Shown one piece after another: positions 1 to 10,021 of a DNA stretch of 64,000 nt; position 1 is the stretch's first letter; each line of letters starts with the position of its first letter. A model generated the notes under the pieces. It ran no database searches. It was not told where the DNA came from and worked only from the letters and a program-made list of their open reading frames with translations. Origin of the DNA: Pectobacterium araliae (lineage in GTDB: Bacteria; Pseudomonadota; Gammaproteobacteria; Enterobacterales; Enterobacteriaceae); assembly GCF_037076465.1 (NCBI RefSeq), contig NZ_AP028908.1:124001-188000 (forward strand), given 5' to 3'. Position numbers and translations under genes: made by a program.

Positions 1-1
1 C

Positions 2-703
2 GTGCCCGGCGATCCTGAGCGTGTTGAGAAAATTGCTCGCCTGATGGATAACCCGGTACATCTGGCATCACACCGTGAATTTACCTCCTGGCGTGCAGAG
101 CTGGACGGCAAGGCCGTTATTGTTTGCTCGACCGGTATCGGTGGCCCATCAACGTCAATTGCGGTAGAAGAATTGGCGCAGCTCGGCATTCGCACTTTCC
201 TGCGCGTGGGTACGACAGGGGCGATTCAGTCCGGCATCAATGTCGGTGATGTGTTAGTGACCACCGCCGCCGTCCGTCTTGACGGTGCGAGCCTGCACTT
301 CGCGCCAATGGAGTTCCCTGCCGTGGCGGATTTCGGCTGTACTACCGCGCTGGTGGAAGCCACGAAAGCGTCGGGTGCCGCGTTGCACGTGGGCATCACG
401 GCGTCTTCCGACACGTTCTATCCTGGCCAGGAACGTTATGACACCTTCTCTGGCCGCGTGGTACGTCGCTTCCGCGGTTCGATGGAAGAGTGGCAGAGCA
501 TGGGCGTGCTGAACTATGAAATGGAATCTGCCACGCTGTTGACCATGTGCGCCAGTCAGGGGCTAAAAGCGGGGATGATCGCGGGTGTGATCGTGAACCG
601 TACCCAGCAGGAAATCCCGGATGCGGCGGCCATGAAACTGGCTGAAACCACCGTCATCAAGGTGCTGCTGGATGCGACACGCCGTCTGTTAGCCGCTGAA
701 TAA
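2..703 (+). CDS. udp: Uridine phosphorylase, 5' end missing
   Basis: Cleaves uridine with phosphate to uracil and ribose-1-phosphate in the cytoplasmic pyrimidine salvage pathway. The visible part opens inside the conserved [11 protein letters not shown] segment; the first codon shown is GTG read as Val, not a start, so roughly 20 N-terminal residues lie before the window. Family marks seen are the phosphate-binding STGIGGPS segment, GTTGAIQ, the [15 protein letters not shown] substrate loop and the [13 protein letters not shown] segment that holds the ribose-binding Glu. The C terminus ends normally at a TAA. It closely follows E. coli Udp from memory, so the identity is firm. A hairpin lies just downstream. 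Confidence 0.96.
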   Translation: MPGDPERVEKIARLMDNPVHLASHREFTSWRAELDGKAVIVCSTGIGGPSTSIAVEELAQLGIRTFLRVGTTGAIQSGINVGDVLVTTAAVRLDGASLHFAPMEFPAVADFGCTTALVEATKASGAALHVGITASSDTFYPGQERYDTFSGRVVRRFRGSMEEWQSMGVLNYEMESATLLTMCASQGLKAGMIAGVIVNRTQQEIPDAAAMKLAETTVIKVLLDATRRLLAAE

Positions 704-726
704 GCACAAAAAATTGGTGGTATTTT

Positions 727-752
727 GGGCTGGTCATCGCAGAGGCCAGCCC
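727..752 (+). terminator. Hairpin after udp, probable terminator
   Basis: GGGCTGG at 727-733 pairs perfectly with CCAGCCC at 746-752 around a 12-base loop, 24 bases after the udp stop. The tail has no real T-run, so it may need help or only protect the 3' end. Confidence 0.5.
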
Positions 753-853
753 TTATCCTAACAACTTGTTCTGGTTTATTGGGTTAACCTGCGACACGCT
801 CTGCGTGTGTAATACGGTTGCCTTGCTCGCCTTTCAACCTCGCAAGGAGATGT

Positions 854-1636
854 ATGACCGAACCAACGTTGCTTCACCCCTCTTTATTACCGCTGCATGG
901 CGGAATCAATTTCCGTGATTTAGGTGGAAACCGGGCTGCTGATGGACGGCTTATCCGACACGGTAAACTGTTTCGCTCCGGTTCGCTGGATCTGCTGAGT
1001 CAGGCGGATTGTGAACACCTTGCTGGCGTGCCGATTTCTCACGTGGTGGATTATCGGGATGCTGATGAAATTGCGCAGAAGCCCGATGTACTGTGGACTG
1101 GGGCCAATTATCACGCTTATCCGGCCAATCCGTTACGCCACGAAGTGACGGCCAACCTGGATTCGCTGGGGTCCGATGTGCTGGCGGCATTTGATTCCCG
1201 TGCGTTTATGTTAGAACTCTATCGCCGTTTGCCCTTCAATAATTCTGCCTATAAGCAACTGGTGTCGCTGCTATTACGGCCAGATGAGGGCGGGCTGGTA
1301 CAGCACTGCGCGGTGGGAAAAGATCGCACCGGTATCGGGTCGGCGCTGGTGATGTTTGCTCTGGGTGCCGATGAACAGACCGTGATGGAAGATTACCTGC
1401 TCACAGACACGACGCTGACGCCCTTCCGCCAGCAGCTACTGACACATCTGTCGGCAACGCTGAATGAGAAAGCGCTGGGACAGTTCTCTTATGTGCTGTC
1501 GGTGCAGGAAGAGTTCATTGTGACGGCATTGAAGGCCATCTACGAACGACACGGTTCGATCGATAGCTGGCTTGAAGTGGAATACGGTCTGGATAATCGT
1601 GCACGGAACTATTTGCAGGATAAATATCTGGCGTAA
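854..1636 (+). CDS. Tyrosine-protein phosphatase family protein (Y_phosphatase3-like)
   Basis: A 260-residue protein with the protein tyrosine/dual-specificity phosphatase P-loop HCAVGKDRTG, giving the catalytic Cys and Arg of the CX5R signature. The N-terminal GGINFRDLGG followed by GRLIRHGKLFRSG is the usual opening of the bacterial Tyr_phosphatase-3 (Pfam Y_phosphatase3) family, which includes the lipid/tyrosine phosphatases LipA and MptpB. No signal peptide is seen, so it should be cytoplasmic. An in-frame start exists at 818, but ATG 854 is preferred because AAGGAG lies at 844-849 and conserved sequence starts right after it. The gene stands alone and ends at a strong terminator. Substrate is unknown. 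Confidence 0.85.
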   Translation: MTEPTLLHPSLLPLHGGINFRDLGGNRAADGRLIRHGKLFRSGSLDLLSQADCEHLAGVPISHVVDYRDADEIAQKPDVLWTGANYHAYPANPLRHEVTANLDSLGSDVLAAFDSRAFMLELYRRLPFNNSAYKQLVSLLLRPDEGGLVQHCAVGKDRTGIGSALVMFALGADEQTVMEDYLLTDTTLTPFRQQLLTHLSATLNEKALGQFSYVLSVQEEFIVTALKAIYERHGSIDSWLEVEYGLDNRARNYLQDKYLA

Positions 1637-1649
1637 GGTTTTTGGTTTT

Positions 1650-1679
1650 AGGCCGGTCAAATGACCGGCCTGTGTTTTT
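1650..1679 (+). terminator. Rho-independent terminator after the phosphatase gene
   Basis: AGGCCGGTCA at 1650-1659 is perfectly complementary to TGACCGGCCT at 1662-1671, and a T-run follows at 1675-1679. It lies 14 bases after the stop, between this gene and the convergent ppc. Confidence 0.85.
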
Positions 1680-1710
1680 GCTGTCTGTTTAGCTTTTGCT
1701 TCCTGCGCAA

Positions 1711-4350
1711 CTAACCCGTATTACGCATGCCCGCTGCGACACCCGCGATGGTGACCATCAACGCCAGCTCCAGATCGGCATCCGGTTGTTCCTGTTGGCG
1801 TGAGCGATGCAGCAGCTCGGCTTGCAACACGTTCAGAGGATCGGTGTAGACGTTACGCAGTGCGATTGACTCGGCGATCCACGGCAAATCTGCCATCAGA
1901 TGATCGTCGTTGGAGATCGCCAGCACAATACTGATGTCGGCGGCCAACTGATCGCGCAACTGTTTCCCTAACGGCCACAGCTTATCTTCTACCAGACGCT
2001 GATCGTAATACTCCGCCAGCCACAGGTCGGCTTTGGCGAACACCATCTCCAGCATGCCGATACGCGTCGAGAAGAATGGCCAGTTGCGACACATTTCTTC
2101 CAACTGCCCCTGCTTGCCGTCATCCACTGCTTTCTGCAACGCGGCACCTGCACCGAGCCATGCTGGCAGCATCAAGCGGTTCTGCGTCCAGGCGAAAATC
2201 CATGGGATTGCACGCAGGCTTTCCACACCGCCGTTCGGGCGACGCTTGGCCGGGCGTGAGCCCAACGGCAGTTTACCCAGCTCCAGCTCCGGCGTAGCGG
2301 CGCGGAAGTACGGAACGAAATCTGGGTTTTCACGCACGTATCCCCGGTACATATCGCAGGACACACGGGACAGCTCATCCATTACCTCGTGCCATTCCTG
2401 TTTTGGTTCCGGCGGCGGCAGCAGGTTGGCTTCCAGAATCGCACCGGTATACAGCGACAGGCTGCTGATGGTGACTTCCGGCAGGCCGTATTTAAAGCGG
2501 ATCATCTCGCCTTGTTCCGTCACGCGCAGGCCACCTTTCAGGCTGCCCGGTGGTTGTGACAACAGTGCGGCATGAGCCGGTGCGCCACCGCGACCGATGG
2601 AACCTCCACGTCCGTGGAACAGCGTGAGTGCGATGCCGGCTTTCTCACAGGTTTTGATCAGCGCATCTTGCGCGCGGTACTGCGCCCAGGAGGCAGCCAT
2701 CACGCCAGCGTCTTTCGCCGAGTCGGAATAACCGATCATCACCATCTGCTTGCCCTGAATAAAGCCGCGATACCAGTCAATGCTCAGCAACTGCGTCATG
2801 ACATCGTCGGCGTTGTTCAGGTCATCCAACGTTTCAAACAGCGGGGCGACGGGCAGAGCAAACGGGCAGCCGGCTTCTTTGAGCAACAGTTGAACGGCCA
2901 GCACGTCGGAAGGCGTGCGCGCCATTGAAATAACGTAAGCGGCAATAGAACCCTGTGGCGCTTTCGCGATCACCCGACAGGTATCCAGTACTTCTTTAGT
3001 CTCTGCACTCGGTTCCCAGTAGCGCGGCAGCAGCGGGCGCTTGGAGCTAAGTTCGCGGATCAGGAATGCCTGCTTATCGGATTCTGACCAGCTTTCATAA
3101 TCGCCCAGACCCAGATAACGGGTAATTTCGGCCAGCGCGTCGGTGTGGCGGGTGCTTTCCTGACGGACATCAATGCGTACCAGCGGTACACCGAAGCAGC
3201 GCACGCGGCGCAGCGTATCCAGCAGGCGACCGTCGGCGATGATGCCCATGCCGCAGGTTTTCAGCGATTGGTAACAGGCGTGGAGCGGTTCCCACAGCTG
3301 TTCGTTGGTAATCAGCAGATCTTTAGGCGGCAGGCGCTCTTCACCTGTCAGGCGCGCTTCCAGATAGCTCAGCGTACTGCTCAACTGTGAACGCAGTGAC
3401 TTCATGATGGCGCGGTACGGTTCCTGTACCTCGCTCCCACCAGCCAGCTCCAGCAGCTCCGGTGTACACTCGGACATCGACAGCTCGGAAACCAGAACCT
3501 GAATATCACGCAGGAACAGATCGGCGGCTTTCCAGCGGCTGAGCAACAGCACATGGCGAGTGACTTCTGCTGTGACGTTCGGGTTACCGTCGCGATCGCC
3601 GCCCATCCAGGAGGTAAAACGCACCGGTACGGCATCAACGGGTAGACGGTAGCCGAAAGCCTGTTCCAACTGCTCATCCAGTTCACGTAAAAAGGCGGGT
3701 ACGCCTTCCCACAGGCTGTTTTCCACTACGGCAAAACCCCATTTGGCTTCATCTACCGGGGTAGGGCGAATTTTGCGAATTTCATCGGTATGCCAGGACT
3801 GTGCGATCAGCTGGCGAAGACGGCGCATGATCTGATTGCGCTCATAATCAGCCAAATCGTTGTGGTCGAGCTGCTTGAGGCAGGTATTCACTTCCACCAG
3901 TTTGTGGATCAGCGTACGGCGGGTAATCTCGGTTGGGTGTGCGGTCAGCACCAGCTCGATCGACAGCGATTCTACCGCGTCACGGATATCGCGTTCGGTC
4001 AGATCTTTATTTTCTTTTAAGCGCGCAAAGGCGTTGGAAAGCTGTGCCGGATTACTCGCGGCTTCGCCGTGCGGTGAAATCGTATGATATTGCTCAGCGG
4101 TATTGGTCAGGTTAAGGAACTGGCTGAATGCGCGGGCAACGGGCAACAGTTCATCGTTAGACAGGTTTTGCAGTGTGGTCAGCAGTTCCTGACGATGTTT
4201 TTCATTACCTGCGCGAGATGACTTTGACAACTTGCGGATTGTTTCGACTTTATCAAGGATGTTTTCACCCAGTGCTTCCTTGATCGTATCGCCGAGTAGT
4301 TTGCCGAGCATACTGACGTTACTGCGCATTGCGGAATATTGTTCGTTCAT
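1711..4350 (-). CDS. ppc: Phosphoenolpyruvate carboxylase
   Basis: Anaplerotic enzyme that carboxylates phosphoenolpyruvate with bicarbonate to oxaloacetate. The 879 residues are close to the 883 of E. coli Ppc. Seen are the start [16 protein letters not shown], the catalytic-His segment [14 protein letters not shown] near residue 137, the glycine-rich loop [23 protein letters not shown], and the C terminus VAAGMRNTG, whose last residues bind the aspartate inhibitor in the family. It is a single gene on the minus strand, convergent with the phosphatase gene. A 558-base gap separates its start from the divergent yehI-like gene. In E. coli ppc has other neighbours, so this is a different gene order. 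Confidence 0.98.
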   Translation of the reverse strand: MNEQYSAMRSNVSMLGKLLGDTIKEALGENILDKVETIRKLSKSSRAGNEKHRQELLTTLQNLSNDELLPVARAFSQFLNLTNTAEQYHTISPHGEAASNPAQLSNAFARLKENKDLTERDIRDAVESLSIELVLTAHPTEITRRTLIHKLVEVNTCLKQLDHNDLADYERNQIMRRLRQLIAQSWHTDEIRKIRPTPVDEAKWGFAVVENSLWEGVPAFLRELDEQLEQAFGYRLPVDAVPVRFTSWMGGDRDGNPNVTAEVTRHVLLLSRWKAADLFLRDIQVLVSELSMSECTPELLELAGGSEVQEPYRAIMKSLRSQLSSTLSYLEARLTGEERLPPKDLLITNEQLWEPLHACYQSLKTCGMGIIADGRLLDTLRRVRCFGVPLVRIDVRQESTRHTDALAEITRYLGLGDYESWSESDKQAFLIRELSSKRPLLPRYWEPSAETKEVLDTCRVIAKAPQGSIAAYVISMARTPSDVLAVQLLLKEAGCPFALPVAPLFETLDDLNNADDVMTQLLSIDWYRGFIQGKQMVMIGYSDSAKDAGVMAASWAQYRAQDALIKTCEKAGIALTLFHGRGGSIGRGGAPAHAALLSQPPGSLKGGLRVTEQGEMIRFKYGLPEVTISSLSLYTGAILEANLLPPPEPKQEWHEVMDELSRVSCDMYRGYVRENPDFVPYFRAATPELELGKLPLGSRPAKRRPNGGVESLRAIPWIFAWTQNRLMLPAWLGAGAALQKAVDDGKQGQLEEMCRNWPFFSTRIGMLEMVFAKADLWLAEYYDQRLVEDKLWPLGKQLRDQLAADISIVLAISNDDHLMADLPWIAESIALRNVYTDPLNVLQAELLHRSRQQEQPDADLELALMVTIAGVAAGMRNTG

Positions 4351-4908
4351 AGTTACCCTGACCCATCCCTACCATTTTTGTAAGTTTATTTCACTTGACA
4401 TATTTTGATGTACTGCCTCCATCTAGCCACGATAAGGCGGATTCGTCAATTGACGATTCTTTCTTCTCCCTATTCTTTGTACTTGCATTGAGGCGGACTT
4501 GGCAATTTGTGAAATTTAATTACAGCGGCGTGGATATTAGGTGAACTTATATCCTAAATAATCCGAGTTGCGTGACAAAACGTTAGCGTGTTGAACCACG
4601 CGATGTGTTGACCGTTTAGAGCCGCGTAACGCGGCAACTGAGCGCATCCTCAGAAGCATGCTGGGATCAGTGGCTGGGAGAGTGAGAGCAAAACCCACCC
4701 GAATTATTGAGGATATATTGCGCTATTTTAAATCTATTCTATTTTTATCTGAAATTTTTGATAAGAATTAGATTGACTGGTTTTATTCGCTATAAAAGTA
4801 ATGATACGCAAAATAAATGTTGGTAGAAAAATATGAATTTTAAAATTGAGAATAATCACAATTCATGATAAAAAATCACTGTTTATCTATACATAATTAG
4901 GTGTCGGC
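4351..4908. promoter_or_regulatory. Divergent ppc / yehI upstream region
   Basis: This 558-base gap must hold the ppc promoter (minus strand) and the yehI promoter (plus strand). No convincing gene is seen. The half nearest yehI (about 4700-4908) is very AT-rich. The middle (about 4586-4660) holds a run of short hairpins, including the near-perfect palindrome GCCGCGTAACGCGGC at 4621-4635. I could not place sigma-70 hexamers with good spacing. Confidence 0.5.
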
Positions 4909-7900
4909 ATGATAAAGAAATTTTTTGATCTTTTGCCATTTTTTGGTAATAAGGATGTTTCACCAATGGAAAAATTGTTGCAAGAGTCTCTATTACCGCT
5001 TGGAGAGCTTAATAACACGTTGCCAAAAAAACTGTTTCATTATGTCATGACTGGCGCTGAACCTGAGGTGATTTATACCTTAAATCAGTTGGATGCCGAT
5101 AACGCAGCGGTACTCTTGGATAAACCCGGTACGGTTGATTGGTGGTATGTTCAAAATAATAATTTTAATTCTAGTGAATATAATAAAATAATAAGACAAG
5201 CGATAAATTCACGCTATAAGCTCTATGCTGAAGTAGGTAAAGCACTAACCAATGAACAAGTTATACGCTTCGCTAAAATTTTATCTACGGCATGCCAAAA
5301 TAAAAATATAAAAATCATAACGAGCGACGTGCCAAGCTGGATGCTTTACTTGCTGTGTGATGCGCTGTCTACGACGTTAAAAATCACCTCCAATGAGAAG
5401 TTAAAATTAACGCACCGAACGGGTTGGCGTATTCAGCTTCTTGCCGATCTGCTTGTTAGTGAGCAGGGCCATGATCAGGGTGAATCTATTTTATTTGCGA
5501 TCTTTGATAGGGCGGAAATATCTGACTATTATAGTGCGCAATTGAATATTTTCTTTGAGCTTCCTGATTTGCATACCTATATTGAAGAGCATGCGCAATT
5601 TGTTCGCACGAAATTGGTGGAGAAACTGTCTGCATCTGGCCTGATTCAGTTCCTGAAGTATTTATCCGAGCGTGAAGCATTGCGTATTTTATTCTCAGAT
5701 GTCATTGTTAAATCAGCCATAGATCAGCGAAAAACAATACGTAATGAAGCGGAACCGCTGCTGAATATTCTCCCTGCTAGCGATGTCAAAACGCACCTGA
5801 GTGATATCTTGTTTAACGGAACGCCAAAACAGCGATCTCAGGCTGCCGACCTCTTTGCTCGTCAGGGTAAAAATAAAGATATTTTAGCGCATGCGTTGCA
5901 GTTGGAAAAAAGTAAGGCGGTGATAAAAAGTATCGAAAGTGCCATTACACGTTTTGCCGTTGTTGATACGGCACAAAATATTGAATTCCCTGATGTACCT
6001 GAGTTAACACTGCTTGCCGACACGCCATTGCCTGAAAGTGCAAAAAACATTCTGGTTGAAAATCTGGCTGAAATGCTGGAAAAAGCAAAAATAAATGCAG
6101 AAAAAGAAATCGCAGAAAATAAACTGAGCGCAAACAAATACAAGTGGGCGCAAGAATATTATAAAAAAATAAACGCCGTCAGTGTTGAACATTGCCATGG
6201 TTTGGTTGATAGACTTAATCTGGGGAATAGTGGAAAAACGCTATCTAATGAAGATGTCAACATTATTAAGTATAAGAGTCGCCTTATTTCTCTTCCTGAG
6301 TTTACTTTTTATCATGCGATGAGAATTATTTTTGGCAACAGCCAGGCGAACTTCAATCTTAGCACCGCTCGAATAGAAAACGAAGCGCCAGCGCATGTTG
6401 TCGCCGCATTGGAGTTACGACAGATTGAAGGCGTTTTGCAAAAGTTGGGGTGCCGTGAATCCGCACGAATCGTCGCTTCACTCTGTTTAGAGTCCTATAA
6501 CGATGGGGTGAAACTGTTCCCTAAACCGGAACAGCTGTGGCCTTTTTTCTCTCAATATCCAGAGTATATTGCCGAAGCATTGGGGCTGTTGCCGAATAAG
6601 AGCAAAAGTCAATATAGTCAATTTGAATTAAGCCATGCTTTCGCATTACTTGATAAATTCCCTATTATTCCCGCACAGTTTATTCCACGCATTATGGAAC
6701 TGGCATTAGGTGAAAATAAAACCTTCCGCGTGAGTGCGCAGAAATTGCTTGAAAGATTACCGAATGTGCATGTGAATGCACAGGAAAGTTTGCATTCCGC
6801 GAAACAAGAAATCCGTATTACCACGATCGAATGGCTGGCGCGGATAAAAAGTAAAGACAGTATCGCTCCGCTGTATGCGTTGTTAAAAAAAGAGAAAAGA
6901 GAAACGGTTCGTGCAGCATTGCTGGCGGCATTAGAGCAGTTTGGTGAAGATATCTCGCCCTATTTGTCCGAAAAAATATTGCATGAAGAAGCCCTGAAGG
7001 GATTGAAAACGAACCCGCCTGCGAGCATGAGTTGGTTTGATTATAACGCGATACCGCCATTGAAATGGGAAAACGGCAAGACCGTTCATGCCGACATCAT
7101 CAAATGGTGGATTATTCTGGCGGTAAAATTAAAAATGCCTGCGGGTAATACGTTATTACAGCGCTATGTCGGTTTATTAGCCAAAGAGAGTCAGCAGAAA
7201 TTCGGTCATTTTATTTTACATACGTTTATTGCTCAGGATGTGAAGAACCCACCGCTGGAAGAAGCGATGTTGGAAGCGCATAAAGAGGCACCGGGACGTT
7301 TAAAATACTATCAACGTTATCTTGAACTTTACCCTGAGTATTACCAAAAGTATGCGAATTACACGCTGGAGCAGACGACAGAAGAAATAAAGAATGAAGT
7401 CTTGCGACGCTATTTAGGATCGGCAATCAGTGAGAAAGGCATGCTGGCGTTGACTTGCCATATTGAAGGCCATGTTGCCGTCTCGGCATTACGAAATTAT
7501 ATGCGCGATCATTACCAGCGCCGTTCACAGATTGAAGCGATGATCAGCGCGATGGCGATGAGTGACGATCCGCTCATTATTCAATTATTACTCTCACTGT
7601 CACGTCGCTACCGTACTGCGGCGATCCAGGACAAGGCGCGTGAATTAGTCAAAGAGATTGCCGAGCGCAATGACTGGACTGCCGACGAGCTGGCTGACCG
7701 CACGATCCCCACTGCTGGGATGGATGAAACAGGAACGTTAGTGCTGGAATATGGCGAGAGAACCTTTACCGCTCGCATGGATAGCAAGCAACGTTTGGTG
7801 CTCCTGAACCCAGAAGGGAAAGAAATTAAAGCCCTGCCTGCCGCACGTAAAACGGATAATGAAGAGCAGATAAAAGAAGCGAAAAAGCTGTTCTCGTCGA

Positions 7901-8658
7901 GCAAAAAAGAGCTGAAGCAGGTGATCGACCTGCAAACTGCACGTTTGTATGAATCGATGTGCGCCCAGCGGCAATGGCCAAGTGAGGACTGGCAGATGTA
8001 CATCATGATTCATCCGGTGATGCGACCGCTGATCGAGCGCTTAGTGTGGCAAGAAGTGAAGGGGGAGCACGTGCTCAATACCTTCAGGCCAACGGATGAC
8101 GGCTGTTTAATTAATCTTGAAGATGATGAGGTTGAATTATCAAGCGGTACAGTGATTCAGCTTGCTCATGCGGCGGTGGTGGATAACGACACGCGTGAAG
8201 CCTGGCTTGCGCATTTTAACGACTATAAAGTGACGTTCTTGTTCTCGCAGATGGTACATACCGTGCCAGAGCTCGATCTCAAACAGGTCGAAATTGAGGA
8301 TAGAAAAGGGTGGTTGACCGATACGTTCACGCTGCGCGGCATCTTAACCAAGATGGGATATCAGCGTGCGCCAGCGGAAGATGGTGGGTCGTTTAGCCAC
8401 TATTACAAACATTTCAGTAGCCTGGATTTGTACGTGAATATTGGATTTAGCGGCAGCTACGTGCCAGAGGAAAATATTCCGGCGGTATTGTTTGATTTGA
8501 GCTTTGAGAAAAATCAGCAAAACTACTGGGATCGCAATAATCTGGCATTGCAGGACGTTCCGCCTATCTTATTGGCAGAAAGCTATGCCGATTATCTGAA
8601 AGTCGCGCAGGCCTGCTCGGGGTACGATGCCGACTGGGAAAACAAAACGCCTTGGTAA
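4909..8658 (+). CDS. yehI: DUF4132-containing giant protein, YehI (MolR)-like
   Basis: A 1249-residue cytoplasmic protein with no signal peptide or membrane segment. The long middle looks like alpha-helical HEAT-type repeats, e.g. the segment around residues 620-700 with paired helices and IAPLYALLKKEKRETVRAAL. The C-terminal third (from about residue 920) matches the DUF4132 pattern, with GMDETGTLVLEYGERTFTARMD and a basic SSSKKELKQVIDLQTARLYE stretch. E. coli yehI, once called molR, has this plan, but its function is not established. ATG 4909 is supported by AGGTG just upstream. It leads the MoxR-VWA-SWIM set. Its first two thirds are clearly richer in A and T than the genes around it, which could mean transfer or relaxed selection. 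Confidence 0.8.
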   Translation: MIKKFFDLLPFFGNKDVSPMEKLLQESLLPLGELNNTLPKKLFHYVMTGAEPEVIYTLNQLDADNAAVLLDKPGTVDWWYVQNNNFNSSEYNKIIRQAINSRYKLYAEVGKALTNEQVIRFAKILSTACQNKNIKIITSDVPSWMLYLLCDALSTTLKITSNEKLKLTHRTGWRIQLLADLLVSEQGHDQGESILFAIFDRAEISDYYSAQLNIFFELPDLHTYIEEHAQFVRTKLVEKLSASGLIQFLKYLSEREALRILFSDVIVKSAIDQRKTIRNEAEPLLNILPASDVKTHLSDILFNGTPKQRSQAADLFARQGKNKDILAHALQLEKSKAVIKSIESAITRFAVVDTAQNIEFPDVPELTLLADTPLPESAKNILVENLAEMLEKAKINAEKEIAENKLSANKYKWAQEYYKKINAVSVEHCHGLVDRLNLGNSGKTLSNEDVNIIKYKSRLISLPEFTFYHAMRIIFGNSQANFNLSTARIENEAPAHVVAALELRQIEGVLQKLGCRESARIVASLCLESYNDGVKLFPKPEQLWPFFSQYPEYIAEALGLLPNKSKSQYSQFELSHAFALLDKFPIIPAQFIPRIMELALGENKTFRVSAQKLLERLPNVHVNAQESLHSAKQEIRITTIEWLARIKSKDSIAPLYALLKKEKRETVRAALLAALEQFGEDISPYLSEKILHEEALKGLKTNPPASMSWFDYNAIPPLKWENGKTVHADIIKWWIILAVKLKMPAGNTLLQRYVGLLAKESQQKFGHFILHTFIAQDVKNPPLEEAMLEAHKEAPGRLKYYQRYLELYPEYYQKYANYTLEQTTEEIKNEVLRRYLGSAISEKGMLALTCHIEGHVAVSALRNYMRDHYQRRSQIEAMISAMAMSDDPLIIQLLLSLSRRYRTAAIQDKARELVKEIAERNDWTADELADRTIPTAGMDETGTLVLEYGERTFTARMDSKQRLVLLNPEGKEIKALPAARKTDNEEQIKEAKKLFSSSKKELKQVIDLQTARLYESMCAQRQWPSEDWQMYIMIHPVMRPLIERLVWQEVKGEHVLNTFRPTDDGCLINLEDDEVELSSGTVIQLAHAAVVDNDTREAWLAHFNDYKVTFLFSQMVHTVPELDLKQVEIEDRKGWLTDTFTLRGILTKMGYQRAPAEDGGSFSHYYKHFSSLDLYVNIGFSGSYVPEENIPAVLFDLSFEKNQQNYWDRNNLALQDVPPILLAESYADYLKVAQACSGYDADWENKTPW

Positions 8659-8669
8659 TCTGTTTATGG

Positions 8670-8692
8670 AGCCAGTACACATTGTGCTGGCT
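8670..8692 (+). other. Hairpin between yehI and yehL
   Basis: AGCCAG at 8670-8675 and CTGGCT at 8687-8692 pair, with an inner CAC/GTG and a small bulge. There is no T-run. It could tune expression between yehI and the ATPase gene or be a weak terminator. Confidence 0.4.
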
Positions 8693-8727
8693 TCGTTCAT
8701 TATTTTGTGGCGAACAGGGACACGAAC

Positions 8728-9837
8728 ATGGAAAAACACCCATCGACAGCCAACGATGTGCTGCGTCAGCATGCCGAAATTCGCTTTGCGGATGAATTAG
8801 CACGCCTGACTCAAGCGGACGAAAATAACCCGAAACCGCAGGGGTGGCTGCGCTCGCCCCGTGCGGTGCGTCAGTTTATTTTAGGTGATGAAGCCTTAGG
8901 GATTTCCGCGAAATTTTTTGGCGATAATGCACTGGTCGATCGCGCGATTGTGACGCTGTTGGGGAAACAGGGATTGATGCTGGTTGGTGAACCCGGAACG
9001 GCAAAATCCATGCTATCGGAGCTATTTGCTGCGGCCATTTCGGGTGATTCAGGCCTGACAATTCAAGGCACGGCGGGAACGACCGAAGATCATATTAAGT
9101 ATTCATGGAACTATGCGCTGTTGCTTGCTGAAGGCCCTACTAAACGGGCGCTGATCGGTTCACCGCTCTATCAGGGGATGATGCAGGGCAGGATTGTCCG
9201 TTTTGAGGAGATCACCCGCTGCCCGCCGGAAATACAAGATGTCCTGGTCTCTTTGATGTCTGAAAAACAGCTGATGATCCCTGAAATGGGTGAACAAGGG
9301 CGGATCAGTGCTAAACCCGGCTTTAACCTGATTGGCACGGCGAACTTGCGCGATCGCGGCGTACATGAAATGTCAGCCGCATTAAAACGGCGCTTTAACT
9401 TTGAAACCGTGAGGCCGATTCAAGACCCTGAGTTCGAGATCGAATTGATTCAAACGCAACTGACGCGTGAATTGGGCGAACTGGCTGCGCTTGTCACTGT
9501 GCCGCCGAGCGTCATTGAACTGCTGGTGACCACCTTTCAGGAACTTCGCTCCGGTAATACGCGCGACGGTGGCAGCACCAAAACGCCGGATGCGGTGATG
9601 TCGAGTGCGGAAGCGGTCAATATTGCCTACGCCTCCGCGCTTGAGGCGCATTATCTGGGCAATAGCACGCTGAATGCGGGCGCCATCGCACGCCAGATTA
9701 TCGGCGTGGTATTAAAAGATAACCCTGACGATGCGAAACGTATGCGCTACTACGTGGATAATGTGGCGCGGGAACGGGCAAAAAGCAGCGACGACTGGAA
9801 AGCGTTTTACGATGCCTCGCGGCAGTTTTGGAAGTAA
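8728..9837 (+). CDS. yehL: MoxR-family AAA+ ATPase, YehL-like
   Basis: A 369-residue AAA+ ATPase of the MoxR type, a family that usually works with VWA-domain partners to remodel or activate other proteins. The Walker A motif is GEPGTAKS at residues 87-94. The Walker B region reads VRFEEITRCPPEIQD near residues 157-171, with EE where most MoxR proteins have DE. A sensor-1 stretch IGTANLRDRG and an arginine-finger-like ALKRRFNFE follow. A GTG at 8707 is in frame, but ATG 8728 has AGGGA seven bases upstream and is preferred. The gene follows yehI by 69 bases and is separated from yehM by a long nested inverted repeat. Its VWA partner is encoded two genes on. Confidence 0.9.
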   Translation: MEKHPSTANDVLRQHAEIRFADELARLTQADENNPKPQGWLRSPRAVRQFILGDEALGISAKFFGDNALVDRAIVTLLGKQGLMLVGEPGTAKSMLSELFAAAISGDSGLTIQGTAGTTEDHIKYSWNYALLLAEGPTKRALIGSPLYQGMMQGRIVRFEEITRCPPEIQDVLVSLMSEKQLMIPEMGEQGRISAKPGFNLIGTANLRDRGVHEMSAALKRRFNFETVRPIQDPEFEIELIQTQLTRELGELAALVTVPPSVIELLVTTFQELRSGNTRDGGSTKTPDAVMSSAEAVNIAYASALEAHYLGNSTLNAGAIARQIIGVVLKDNPDDAKRMRYYVDNVARERAKSSDDWKAFYDASRQFWK

Positions 9838-9844
9838 GGCCGTG

Positions 9845-9965
9845 GCCTAATGCTCGTCACTCTTGAGCCTCATCGTAGGAGAAACACAGGGATGATATTC
9901 CCGCAGGGACCCCTCGCCCTGTGGTCGCTCCGTGTACCTCGGCTCTTAAACGATCGGCATTAGGC
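9845..9965. repeat. Nested 121-base inverted-repeat element inside the yeh locus
   Basis: The outer arms GCCTAATGC (9845-9853) and GCATTAGGC (9957-9965) are perfect reverse complements. Inside are GAGCC/GGCTC, a perfect 7-base pair CACAGGG (9885-9891)/CCCTGTG (9917-9923), and a central TCCC-GCA-GGGA. The whole could fold as one long stem. It resembles a small palindromic dispersed repeat or a structured RNA. No target-site duplication is evident. Confidence 0.6.
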
Positions 9966-10021
9966 TGTAGTCCATTGTTACTGATTACTTCACGGACTCT
10001 TTTTCATGAGGAAACGCGCCA

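Noticed and set aside
9845..9965. Idea that the inverted repeat in the yeh locus is an ERIC element
   Set aside because: Size is similar, but the sequence does not match the ERIC consensus that I remember.
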